From Myxococcales bacterium (lineage in GTDB: Bacteria; Myxococcota_A; Polyangia; Polyangiales; JAFGIB01), in NCBI GenBank assembly GCA_028817905.1, contig JAPPOR010000996.1, positions 1-43,490 of the forward strand: a DNA stretch of 43,490 bases, read 5' to 3'. Both the position numbers and the translations under genes were made by a program. This document shows, one piece after another, positions 25,401 to 32,430 of the stretch (position 1 is the first letter of the stretch; each line of letters opens with the position of its first letter). The notes beneath the pieces were generated by a model, which was not told the origin of the DNA, did not search any database, and was given only the letters and a program-made list of their open reading frames with translations.

Positions 25401-28400
25401 GCGCTCGAGGTCAACTACCGAAACTTCGCCGCCATGGATGCGCTTGAGCAGCTCCACGAGGCCCAGGAGCAATGGGAAGAAGAGATCGCTGTCAAGGAGC
25501 AGCGTGTGGCAGCGCTCGAAGAGCCGCCCTTGAAGATCGCGGTGCTACTGGATATCGCCAGTATCTGGGAGGAGAAACTCGAGGAGGCGGATCGTGGCAG
25601 AAGTTCGCTGGAGTCTGTGCTCGAACTCGATTCTCTTCATGACTTCGCCTTTGAGCGTCTGGAGCGACTTCATCGAGAGCACAGCCGCTTCGAGGAGCTG
25701 ATCGATCTGTTTCTCGGCCGGGTGGAAGCAAGTGAGGATATTGACGCTCGTGTTTCGTTGTTGCGCCAAGTGTCAGAAGTGTACGAGCGCGACATGGGTG
25801 ACAAGTCGCAAGCGTTCGATGCGCTCTTGTTGGCTTGGCAGCAGGACTTTACTAATGAGCAGAGTGCCGAGGGCCTGGAGCGCATCGCCGGTCTTACCCA
25901 GCGGTGGGCCGAGGTGCTGACAACAGCCAACGCGGTGCTTCAGGAGCTTCCGGCGGAGGAAGTCGAGGCCCGAAACGCGATCTGCGTTAAGTGTGCCAGG
26001 TGGTACGGCAAGGAAGGGCACCCCGAGTACGCCATCCCCTACCTGCAGCAGGTGTTGGCCGTCGACCCTGTCAACCGCCCGGCGGTCGCGCAAATGGCCG
26101 AACTTCACCGCGAGACTCAGGACTTTCAGACCTATGGGCATTTGCTCGGCAAGCTGGCGGAGATGACGGAGGATCCTGCCGAGAAAGCGGACGTTCTGGT
26201 CCGGATCGGTGAGTTGAACGAGCAGCAATTTGGTGCCCCGGATCAGGCAGTTTCGCACTACTCCGCTGCCCTGGCCGAGGTTTCCGAGCACTTGGGGGCT
26301 TTGCGCGCGCTGGAGCGCATCTATCGTGGTCGCGAACAGTGGACCGAACTTGTGGAGGTGTTGGGCCGCAAGGTTTCGGCGCTTGATGACCGCGACGCGA
26401 TGTTGGAGGCGAAGCTTGAGCTCGCCGAGGCCTACGAGGACCGCCTAGGCGACTTCGGGAAGGCGACCAAGCAGTACCAGGCGGTTTTGGAGGAGGATGA
26501 AGACAGTCTGAGGGCCCTTAAGGGGCTTGAGCGTCTCTACGCCCAGCAGCAGTCATGGCAGGACTTGCTTGCTGTGCTCGAACGTCAGCTCGAAGTGGTC
26601 ACCAACGAGCGCGATCGTGTCGGTCTACTCATTCGTTTGGCTGCGATGTGGGAAGAGGAGTTCTTGAAGCCAGAAAAGGCTGCCGAACGGCTCGAGCAAG
26701 TGGTCGACATCGATCCCGATCATTCGGAAGCGTTGCACGGGCTCGCGCGCTTGTACCGCCAGCTGCAACGCTGGGACGCGTTGGTCCGGACGTTCGAGCG
26801 GCACATCGAGGCAACGCCCGAGCGTGGCGAAAAGGCACGACTGTACGCGGGTATTGGTGAGGTTTACCGGGACGAGTTGAAGGAGCCCGATGAGGCCATC
26901 GACGCTTTCTTGAACGTGACGGCCATCGAGCCTGACTCGGTGCCGGCGCTAGAGGCGTTGTCGCAACTGTACGAAGGACGCCAAGAGTACAGCATGGCGC
27001 TGGATACCATGGACCGGCTCACGGGCCTGGTCGATCAACCTGAGGCACGCGTCAACCTGCTGTATCGGATGGGTAAGCTCTATGAGGGCGAACTCGACGA
27101 TCGTGTCACCGCAGTCGATCATTTCGAACGCGCAATAGACATCGACCGGACGCACCTGGCTTCGTTGCAGGCGATGCGAGACATCCACATGCTGGAAGGC
27201 GACTACAACGCCGCCTCACGTGTCCTTCAACAAGCGGTCGAGGTCGAGGAGAGCGATCGAAAAAAGGCGGCGCTCTTAGTGGAGCTGGGGCGTGTCTTCG
27301 ACGCCAACCTCGACGAGCACGAACGTGCTATCGAGTGTTTCGAACAAGCCCATAGCCTGGATGCGGACAATACCGATGCGGCCCTCCCTTTGGTGGACGA
27401 CTACACGAAGGCAGAGCGTTGGCAGGAGGTGGAGCCGCTTCTGCACATCCTGACACGACTTTGCAGTCGCTTTCCGGCAGAAGAGCAGCAACGCCTCTGG
27501 TTCATGTCGGGTGAGTGCGCCGACCGGCTCGGCAATGACGAGGTGGCTATCAAGAGCTACGGCCAGGCGTTCGCGCTGGATTCGCAAGATATTCCGTCGC
27601 TTTCCGGCCTCGCTGCGGCCCACTATCGCAGCAAGAGCTGGGAGGAAGCGTTCAAGCACTACCAGATGCTACTCGTGCATCACCGGGAAGCGCTCGGGAG
27701 TGACGAAACGACCGATGCGTTTTATCGGTTGGGGGTCATCAAGCGCGAGCAGGGTGATCGGCGCAAGGCGCTGAATATGTTCGAGAAAGCGCTTGAGGAA
27801 GATTCGATACATAGGCCGACCTTGGAGGCGATGGTCGAGCTCTATCGTGGCAACAACGAGTGGGAGCAGGTCATCCACTTCAAGAAGCGGATCCTCGATG
27901 CTGTGGACGACGTCGTGGAGAGATTCGAGCTCTACTCTGAGATCGGGGCCATCTGGCAGGAAAAGCTCGAGAACCCCGCAGCTGCTATCGAAGCCTTCAT
28001 CGAGGCGTCGGCGTTGCGGCCGGATGACCACAAGATGCTCCACAAGCTGCTGGGGCTATACCAGGTCACCGGTCAGTGGGAGGCCTTGGTCGACGTCATC
28101 GATCGGGTAAGCGAACTCGACGACCGGCCGGCGGTCCAGGCCAAGAACGCTTATACGATTGGGGTCATCCTGCGCGACGAGCTGAAGGACGCGGGCGGCG
28201 CGTTGGAGCGTTTCACCCAAGCTCTCGATCTGGACCCACTCGGCCAGCTTAAAGCGTTCGAGGCGGTTAACAAGATTCTGACCGTTCAGAAAGACTGGAA
28301 GAACCTGGAGCGCGCATATCGCAAGATGCTGCATCGCGTGACCGGCAAGGGGGACGAGGCGCTCGAGTACAATCTCTGGCACAGCCTCGGGGTCATCTAT

Positions 28401-29543
28401 CGCGACCGCCAGCGCAACCTGGAGGCAGCCGCAGAGGCGTTCGCGATGGCGTCCCGGATGCAGCCGGGCAACATGCAGGAACATCAGATCCTCGCGGAGC
28501 TCTACGGGCGCGTTCCAGGCCGCATTCAGGATGCCATCAACGAGCACCAGGTCCTGCTACGGAACGATCCGTATCAGGCCGACTCGTATCGCGAGCTGTA
28601 CAAGCTCTACCAGGGAGCGGGTCAGTACGATCGCGCCTTCTGTGTGGCCGCCGCGCTGTCATTCCTGCAGAAGGCTGACGCGGAGCATCAGCAGTTCTAC
28701 CAGCAGTACAAGGTCGAAGGGCCGATCCGGCCCAAGTCACGGCTCACCGACGAGCTGTGGGTTAAGGAACTGTTCCACGCCGACGAGGATCTCCTGGTCG
28801 GGAAGATTTTCGAGGCCGTCACTCCCGCCATGCTGCAATGGCGCAAGGTTAGCGACAGGAGTCTGGACCTCAAGAAGAAGCAGCAAATCCCCGACCTGAT
28901 GAATACGACCGTGGCCTTTGCTCGATCGTTCGGCTTCATCACCCAAGTCTTCGGGCTCGTCTTTACTCCGAGGCTGTTCGTTTGCCCCGACCGTCCCGGC
29001 GGTCTGGAGTACGGCACCACGATCCCGCCTGCAACAGTGTGTGGCAGCGCGCTGTTGTCGGGGATGAGTCCCGTGGACGTGATGTTCGTCATCGGGCGCC
29101 ATCTCGCGTACTACCGGGGCGAGCACTACATGCGCACGATGTTTCAGACCAAAGATGAATTGAAGCTCGTGTTGGCGGCGTCCATGCGTATCTCCGGAGT
29201 GGAGATCCCCGATCCCACGGTCGAGACTACCGCCAAGGAGCTCATGGGGAGGATGCAGCCCGTGCAGCTCGAGGTCCTGAAGAAGATCGGCAAGCGGTTC
29301 GCGGATGCCGGCGCCAGGGCGGATATCAAGAAGTGGATGAACGCGGTCGAGTTCAGCGCCTGCCGTGCCGGATTTCTCATCTGCAACGATCTTGCCATTG
29401 CTGCTCGAATGATACAGGCGCTACCCCCCATGGGGGCGCTGGAGATCGGCCCCAAGGACCGGATCCACGACCTGGTCCTATTCAGTGTCTCGGAGCCCTA
29501 CTTCCGCCTTCGCGAAGCCCTCGGCATTCAAATTGGCGGCTAG
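19431..29543 (+). CDS. Giant cytoplasmic TPR protein, GltI (AgmK)-like
   Basis: A 3370-residue protein without signal peptide or membrane helix. The GTG start at 19431 is firm: AGGAGG lies 5 bases upstream. After an acidic N-terminus of about 40 residues the chain is one long TPR-type solenoid. A helix start of the type W-x-x-L (RWEDLARTLE, NWDELLSILD, SWSDLVDTLH, RWDALVRTFE) recurs roughly 40 times at intervals of about 70-80 residues, alternating with AIxxYxxVLExDP helices. The last 290 residues (from about 3080) are different: a folded domain with VDVMFVIGRHLAYYRGEHYM, reminiscent of a zinc-peptidase helix but without HExxH. In M. xanthus the comparable giant is GltI (AgmK), a cytoplasmic TPR component of the gliding machine, located next to gltG-J. 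The match is by size, location and architecture, so the symbol is withheld. The terminator upstream implies its own promoter. Confidence 0.85.
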   Translation: MSDNDGSVKDESKQEVERPEGSDGDAEPRELTDEDRAALAALDEKLEKFQAQKRWSDVIKTTLAKAELVVDPAEKVALFGDAGRLYLERSSNQAEAIKCFRKVLELDAGNLEAIERLKEMYEKRRDWERLVGVMRSECALLDPEDQAFRRVEIARLATERLRKPAVCIELWQDVIESEADNPEALDALSGLYERARQWDALAEVLERKSQQLTDSGELAQLLAKLGGVYGDKLKQDEGAVAAYQRLLDINPDDRRAQEQLKKRYVALEAWEELEAFYAATGKWDELIRTLERAAEAQDAEAGKRIDLLFRAARLWRDKKEKPDRAARAYEKVLALDASNLDAADELVPIYEQAGDAKKLVPVYQIRLKHLEDPVERVSLLRECGLMYEEKLRDPQSAFDSFIEAFVLDPSQEILREDLERMAAKVKDWDRVFDAYTKAIDSSSDPEEASDLRVYYGRMLAQAGHVEQAIEQFRAVYDERPEDRAAISALEDLYGQTENFTELLGVLQRRAEFEDDQDERRKLAYAIAALHHERLNNPDAAIDAYQAIPLDFGEQEIEAYQALDQLYAAQERWEDLARTLEHRIDLGPDGDDELAELKFRFANVGLEHLSQAPVALEQYREVLMIRPGHAGAVSALEGLLANPELGGSAAAILEPLYEERGDWENLVKALEVSLSATEEPAERLNTITKIGELYAERVGDTNLAFEVYCRALREDPSNPGVGARLEELAKAQHRLGDMVKHLDDLARERSDAELSKSLWMKAAKLQDEEIGDVDAAVRLYLSALELDDADPEVLAALEELYHRSERWRDLLDILRRRASHAADSEQQSQVLSQMAFIYDEMLSDPEAAIRVYGEILENDPTSDNALRQLDSLYERQQMWAELADNVARQLTLVADEERRIGLMLKLGNLRESRMGAVESAVEIYREVLDNDPLQRDAMAALERILQDPAHQLQVVEILEPLYRDAGESHKLVGILQIQVTGSDSPDRRVDLLHQMAELYEVSLDDLQNAFTCYSRSLADDPSNPSTQEQLERIAAGAGAWDQLAQVYEQQVAAVEDTSLRAGLLAKAAEVREERVGDHVAAIALYQQVLELDDQNMEAATALERLYQGTEQYEELASILLVKAGLLDVPADRREYLFRAAALYDELLSRPQEAIHVYQRALEAEPDDHAALDKLIELHLRLQQWEEVLGVYRQKADVVDDLDQKKALYAHVGAVYEHELQNVEKAIETYQRVLEIDPEDAVAIGRLDALYLVSENWDELLSILDRESDLAPTAEAAIDFRYRIGELFELRLNDAFRAVECYRDILDMAPDHASTQAALERMIGAGQEVVPAAQVLEPIYRASGESAKLVNVLEVLISKEEDPLRKVELLHQVAELHEIHLGQPSAAFDAFARSLQYDNRNLSTLEALERFADSLAEWTQLGALYDHEIAKLREEDPDSAADLALRLARIFEVQLGDVDNAIARYRVVVEADPAQAESLAALDRLYEATSRWTELAEVLEREAEVAPSPDDALDLQYRLGRLQQVHLGDVSGAIAQFAAILNAAPDHVESVAALEGLFVNGVEIARVAEVLEPLYRMHEDWPKLVSVKEARLRFEWDAEERVAAMHRIAEIAEDQAGDAYTAFTWMQRALMEDPEHDHSCDEVERLASAVQGWGVLAHTYAGIAEASPSDEVRVAIGKRLARVLRVELNDVVQAEEAYRFVLPMATADREVLEELDAIYSEHGAGNALAQILRLRVESAEDTHERVEFSHRLGGVLYNQVGAIDDAVTVYTQILDELDTEHEETIKALENIYTVTEDWRQLYQAYDRELTVALGDSAQAEILGRMAYLASTRLEQPERAADLLKRVLDLLGEEPDALNALGNLYALQENWTDLVDVLEREVAVTDSDSHRIVLFQDLGNIWYEKLSRDRSALESWERVLDLDPSNAAALLSIARVHRSAESWSDLVDTLHRIVDAGRGNLDDASVEAVLMELGALYAGRMDQPADAIEQYRSALEVNYRNFAAMDALEQLHEAQEQWEEEIAVKEQRVAALEEPPLKIAVLLDIASIWEEKLEEADRGRSSLESVLELDSLHDFAFERLERLHREHSRFEELIDLFLGRVEASEDIDARVSLLRQVSEVYERDMGDKSQAFDALLLAWQQDFTNEQSAEGLERIAGLTQRWAEVLTTANAVLQELPAEEVEARNAICVKCARWYGKEGHPEYAIPYLQQVLAVDPVNRPAVAQMAELHRETQDFQTYGHLLGKLAEMTEDPAEKADVLVRIGELNEQQFGAPDQAVSHYSAALAEVSEHLGALRALERIYRGREQWTELVEVLGRKVSALDDRDAMLEAKLELAEAYEDRLGDFGKATKQYQAVLEEDEDSLRALKGLERLYAQQQSWQDLLAVLERQLEVVTNERDRVGLLIRLAAMWEEEFLKPEKAAERLEQVVDIDPDHSEALHGLARLYRQLQRWDALVRTFERHIEATPERGEKARLYAGIGEVYRDELKEPDEAIDAFLNVTAIEPDSVPALEALSQLYEGRQEYSMALDTMDRLTGLVDQPEARVNLLYRMGKLYEGELDDRVTAVDHFERAIDIDRTHLASLQAMRDIHMLEGDYNAASRVLQQAVEVEESDRKKAALLVELGRVFDANLDEHERAIECFEQAHSLDADNTDAALPLVDDYTKAERWQEVEPLLHILTRLCSRFPAEEQQRLWFMSGECADRLGNDEVAIKSYGQAFALDSQDIPSLSGLAAAHYRSKSWEEAFKHYQMLLVHHREALGSDETTDAFYRLGVIKREQGDRRKALNMFEKALEEDSIHRPTLEAMVELYRGNNEWEQVIHFKKRILDAVDDVVERFELYSEIGAIWQEKLENPAAAIEAFIEASALRPDDHKMLHKLLGLYQVTGQWEALVDVIDRVSELDDRPAVQAKNAYTIGVILRDELKDAGGALERFTQALDLDPLGQLKAFEAVNKILTVQKDWKNLERAYRKMLHRVTGKGDEALEYNLWHSLGVIYRDRQRNLEAAAEAFAMASRMQPGNMQEHQILAELYGRVPGRIQDAINEHQVLLRNDPYQADSYRELYKLYQGAGQYDRAFCVAAALSFLQKADAEHQQFYQQYKVEGPIRPKSRLTDELWVKELFHADEDLLVGKIFEAVTPAMLQWRKVSDRSLDLKKKQQIPDLMNTTVAFARSFGFITQVFGLVFTPRLFVCPDRPGGLEYGTTIPPATVCGSALLSGMSPVDVMFVIGRHLAYYRGEHYMRTMFQTKDELKLVLAASMRISGVEIPDPTVETTAKELMGRMQPVQLEVLKKIGKRFADAGARADIKKWMNAVEFSACRAGFLICNDLAIAARMIQALPPMGALEIGPKDRIHDLVLFSVSEPYFRLREALGIQIGG

Positions 29544-29731
29544 TCGTTTGGTGAAGAGGGCTTGGGTGTTTCGCCCGGACCGGGGCGTTTGAGGGGGACG
29601 GTCGGGCGGTCCTCTTCGCGGGGGCGCGTCGATGGTGGCGGCGCGCCTTCGGGCCGATAGTGAAGGGCGAGGAAGGCGGCCGCAAACATCAGGACCGTGA
29701 AGACCACCCAGCGCCTTGCTTCCCAGGGCAT
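29540..29731 (-). CDS. Possible small single-pass membrane protein
   Basis: A 63-residue frame starting MPWEARRWVVFTVLMFAAAFLALHY, one convincing membrane helix preceded by arginines, then a Pro-rich, charged tail (RPEGAPPPSTRPREEDRPTV). Its stop overlaps the stop codon of the giant gene by 4 bases, convergently. There is no good ribosome-binding site at 29731, and a TTG at 29767 would add 12 residues. The hydrophobic helix with a positive N-flank and the Pro-rich tail argue for a real gene; the missing Shine-Dalgarno argues against it. Confidence 0.4.
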   Translation of the reverse strand: MPWEARRWVVFTVLMFAAAFLALHYRPEGAPPPSTRPREEDRPTVPLKRPGPGETPKPSSPND

Positions 29732-29767
29732 GAGGGGCAGTTGAGCGCAACTCTTGCCGCGACGCAA

Positions 29768-30019
29768 GCGGCAGGCCAGCTCGTGTCCACCGGAAATGGG
29801 CCATTTCGACCGCTAGGATCTGCAGTCGGAGCGGAACGGCGCGAACCGCGGAAAAGGCGAGGGTGGGTCACCCAAGCGCCACCGGAAATCGCTATCGCTT
29901 ACAGCTCATCCCCGGAGCGCGTCAGCGCGACCTAGCGACCTTGTCCAGACGCACCCAATTAAGGCAACGCGATCAAACTTGACGCGAACGTCGCGGAAAC
30001 GCTGACTCAAGGTCGCTGG
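29768..30019. repeat. Gene-free stretch with interleaved inverted repeats
   Basis: AGCGACCTTG (29934-29943) is the perfect inverted copy of CAAGGTCGCT (30008-30017). GTCAGCG (29921-29927) is inverted at CGCTGAC (30000-30006). A palindrome CGCGA-ACG-TCGCG lies at 29983-29995. The two arm pairs cross rather than nest. The stretch is downstream of both the histidine-kinase operon and the giant gene; I see no coding frame or T-tract terminator in it. Confidence 0.5.
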
Positions 30020-31549
30020 CTATGTCAGAGCGGCGACGACCGCGGCCTGGAGACGCTTGTCGACGAGGGGCTTGCGGAGCAACCCCCTGGCCCCCTCGCG
30101 GCGCAGGACCTTCTCATCACGCTCGGCCCACTGCCCGGAGATGAACAGGACGCGCACATCCGGGTGGATGCGCCGCATGTGCCGGAAACACTCGCGGCCA
30201 CCCATGCGTGGCATGTCGATGTCGAGTAGGACCAGGTCCGGTGGCCGCTCCCCTTGCGTGAAGAGATCCAGCGCTTCCACACCGTCGACAGCGTACGTAA
30301 CCTTGTATCCGGTGCGTTCGAGCAGGCGACCGGCGCTGCGAGCCACGTCGCGCTCGTCGTCGACCACGAGAATTGACGCATTGCCTTGCAACAGCGGCGC
30401 CGTGGGTTCCAGGTCGATCGTGGCGAGGCTTCCTTCAGCCCTAGCTTCCGAGGCTGGGACGTAGATCCGCACGGTCGTGCCGAGCCCCTCGACGCTCTCG
30501 ACCTCGGCGTGGCCCCCGTGTTCCTTGGCAATGGTTCTCACCGTGGCCAAGCCCAGGCCCGTGCCCAGCTGTCGTCCCTTCGTGGTGAAGAACGGATCGA
30601 AGGCGCGCTTCAGGGTCTCCTCATCCATCCCGACACCGGAGTCCTCGACCGTGATCACCACGTGTGGCTCGTCGGAGGTAAGCGGCAAGTCCGACAGCTC
30701 GCCATGGCTCATGATCGCCGCTCGAATCAACAGTTCACCGCCATCCGGCATCGCGTCGCGGGCATTGATGCAAGGGTTCATGAGCATCTGGTGAAGTTGG
30801 GGCCTGCTCCCGTCTACCACTAGGCTTGGTTGAATGTGGGTCTGGACGTTGATACGGCTCGGCAACAGTCGGCGCACCAGGCGAATCACTTCCTTGCACA
30901 GCTCCGAGATGTTGACGGGGCGGTGTACATCGTCTCCGCGTCTCACGAAGCCGGCCAGGCGTCCCGTCAGTTCGGTGGCGCGTGCTGTCGCAGTGTCCAG
31001 CTCGGCGAGGCATTCCTGAATGTCGGGATCAGAGAGACAGGTCTCTCCCCGCATCCCCTTGATGAAATCCAGGTTGGCGCTCAGTACGCTGAGGAGATTG
31101 TTGAAGTCGTGTGTGATGCCGGCGCTCAAGCGCCCGATGGCTTCCATCTTCTGGGCTTCGTGAAGATGCTCCTCCATGGGGTCTTTGAGCGTGAACAGAA
31201 GCGTAACGCGCGGCCCCAGCTGGATGCGGTCTCCGTCTTCCAAGGCCCGGTGGTCGGCGGTCTCGCCGTTGACTGCGGTGCCGTTGCGGCTGTCCAGGTC
31301 CTGAATCTCGTAGTGACCGTCACCTGCCTGGATAAGCTGGGCGTGCCTTCTCGAAACGCCACGGTGGTCGATCTGGAGTGTACAGGTTGCGCTGCGGCCA
31401 ATGGTCGTAGGCCCAGAGATTGGCACCTTCCGTCCCGCGCGAGGGCCCGCGATGATGACCAGGCAAGCTTGTCTTTCGACGTTGTCGCCTCGTTTGTCCG
31501 GCCGGCGAAGGTTGAGTAGCGTATCTTCTTCTTGCACTTTGATCGACAT
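30020..31549 (-). CDS. FHA domain - histidine kinase - receiver hybrid protein
   Basis: A 509-residue soluble hybrid kinase. Start 31549 overlaps the stop of the MinD-like gene by one base (TGATG), so translation is coupled. Domains: FHA (about 29-106, IGRSATCTLQIDHRGVSRRH, DLDSRNGTAVNG); dimerisation/phosphoacceptor helix (GRLSAGITHDFNNLLSVLSA, His at about 147); ATPase domain with N-box NPCINARDAMPDGG, DSGVGM, FDPFFTTK and GTGLGLATV; then a receiver (ILVVDDE, phosphoacceptor Asp at about 443 in LVLLDIDMPRMGG, Lys at about 493). There is no membrane helix, so the input is cytoplasmic, presumably phosphothreonine recognised by the FHA domain. One oddity is Pro instead of the usual Leu in the N-box (MNPCINARD). 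It could receive signals from Ser/Thr kinases, abundant in myxobacteria. Confidence 0.92.
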   Translation of the reverse strand: MSIKVQEEDTLLNLRRPDKRGDNVERQACLVIIAGPRAGRKVPISGPTTIGRSATCTLQIDHRGVSRRHAQLIQAGDGHYEIQDLDSRNGTAVNGETADHRALEDGDRIQLGPRVTLLFTLKDPMEEHLHEAQKMEAIGRLSAGITHDFNNLLSVLSANLDFIKGMRGETCLSDPDIQECLAELDTATARATELTGRLAGFVRRGDDVHRPVNISELCKEVIRLVRRLLPSRINVQTHIQPSLVVDGSRPQLHQMLMNPCINARDAMPDGGELLIRAAIMSHGELSDLPLTSDEPHVVITVEDSGVGMDEETLKRAFDPFFTTKGRQLGTGLGLATVRTIAKEHGGHAEVESVEGLGTTVRIYVPASEARAEGSLATIDLEPTAPLLQGNASILVVDDERDVARSAGRLLERTGYKVTYAVDGVEALDLFTQGERPPDLVLLDIDMPRMGGRECFRHMRRIHPDVRVLFISGQWAERDEKVLRREGARGLLRKPLVDKRLQAAVVAALT

Positions 31550-32430
31550 CAGTGCTTGTTCTGGAGAGTGGATGGCTCTTCGCATTCAGGATGCGAATGC
31601 AGTTGTGAGCGTGGTTGGTTGGACAAAGCGCGCGTTCGAAGCTGACGTTCGATCCAGTCGCGCCAGAAGCTTTGCTGGCGTCGCGGGAGGCCTTCGAGCT
31701 CTGATGCGAGACGGGCTGCCATGGCCCTGATCCCTCGGGCAAAAGGGGACTCGCCATCGTGTTCGAGAACCGCGGTGCGCGCCTGCACAGCCGAGCAGAC
31801 GGCGGGGTCTGATGGAAGGCTTCCGGCAAGGGCGAGAGACAACCCCAAGAACCTGTCGCTTACCTCTTCGAGCTTCTCGTGCACATTGGCAGCCACAGCG
31901 GCCGTTGCCGCTTGGTTGACGATCAGCGACATGGAGTCGACGCCGTAGCTTCGGTTGAGGATCTTGATCATTGCATAGGTGTCGGTCAGTGCCGTGGGTT
32001 CGGGAACCGTGACCAACAGCACGCGATCGGCTAGGTCGTTGAAGAAGAGAACATTTTCGCCGATGCCTGCGCCGGTGTCGATGAGCAGTGCATCGTATCC
32101 TTCGCAGAGCCCGTCGAGTTCATCCACCAGACGGGTGCGGTCGGTGTCGCTCAGGCGCTCAAGTCGTAGTACCCCGGAGTGCGCCGGCAGCAGATCAAGA
32201 TGATCGGATACGTGAACGAGGATGTCTCTCAGAGATAGGTCGTTCGTGACTACGTCGTACAGTGTGCGTTCCGCATGAATCCCCAATAGGACATCGACAT
32301 TGGCGAGGCCCATGTCGGCGTCGAGCAGCAGTACGCGCAGGCCTCGCTTGGCGAGCGCCAGGGCCAGATTGATCGAGATGTTGGTCTTCCCAACTCCGCC
32401 CTTGCCGCTTGTGATCGAAATCGACTTCAT
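31549..32430 (-). CDS. MinD/FlhG-like P-loop ATPase
   Basis: A 293-residue ATPase of the MinD/ParA superfamily, closest in motif style to FlhG/YlxH (FleN). The deviant Walker A is SGKGGVGKTNISINLALALA (residues 7-26), followed by LLLDADMGLANVDVLLGI (about 35-52) and LLIDTGAGIGENVLFF. These proteins dimerise on ATP and position or count cellular machines. Start 32430 overlaps the preceding GGDEF stop as ATGA; a longer frame to 32586 would run through the GGDEF gene end and is rejected. The C-terminus (about 255-293) is basic, QSFWRDWIERQLRTRAL, and could be a membrane-binding or partner helix. No flagellar genes are visible, so classical flagellar number control is unlikely here; positioning of another polar machine is a plausible inference. 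Confidence 0.9.
   Translation of the reverse strand: MKSISITSGKGGVGKTNISINLALALAKRGLRVLLLDADMGLANVDVLLGIHAERTLYDVVTNDLSLRDILVHVSDHLDLLPAHSGVLRLERLSDTDRTRLVDELDGLCEGYDALLIDTGAGIGENVLFFNDLADRVLLVTVPEPTALTDTYAMIKILNRSYGVDSMSLIVNQAATAAVAANVHEKLEEVSDRFLGLSLALAGSLPSDPAVCSAVQARTAVLEHDGESPFARGIRAMAARLASELEGLPRRQQSFWRDWIERQLRTRALSNQPRSQLHSHPECEEPSTLQNKH

Noticed and set aside
28980-29130. Active metallopeptidase at the end of the giant TPR protein
   Set aside because: The GRHLAYYRGEH helix lacks the HExxH zinc motif, so activity is not supported.
19431-29543. Repetitive region considered as a CRISPR array or DNA satellite
   Set aside because: The repetition is at the protein level (TPR helices); no exact DNA repeats with regular spacers are seen.
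29478-29804. 108-codon minus-strand frame near the end of the giant gene
   Set aside because: It overlaps the giant gene and has no helix or domain; the overlapping frame ending at 29540 has a convincing membrane helix instead.
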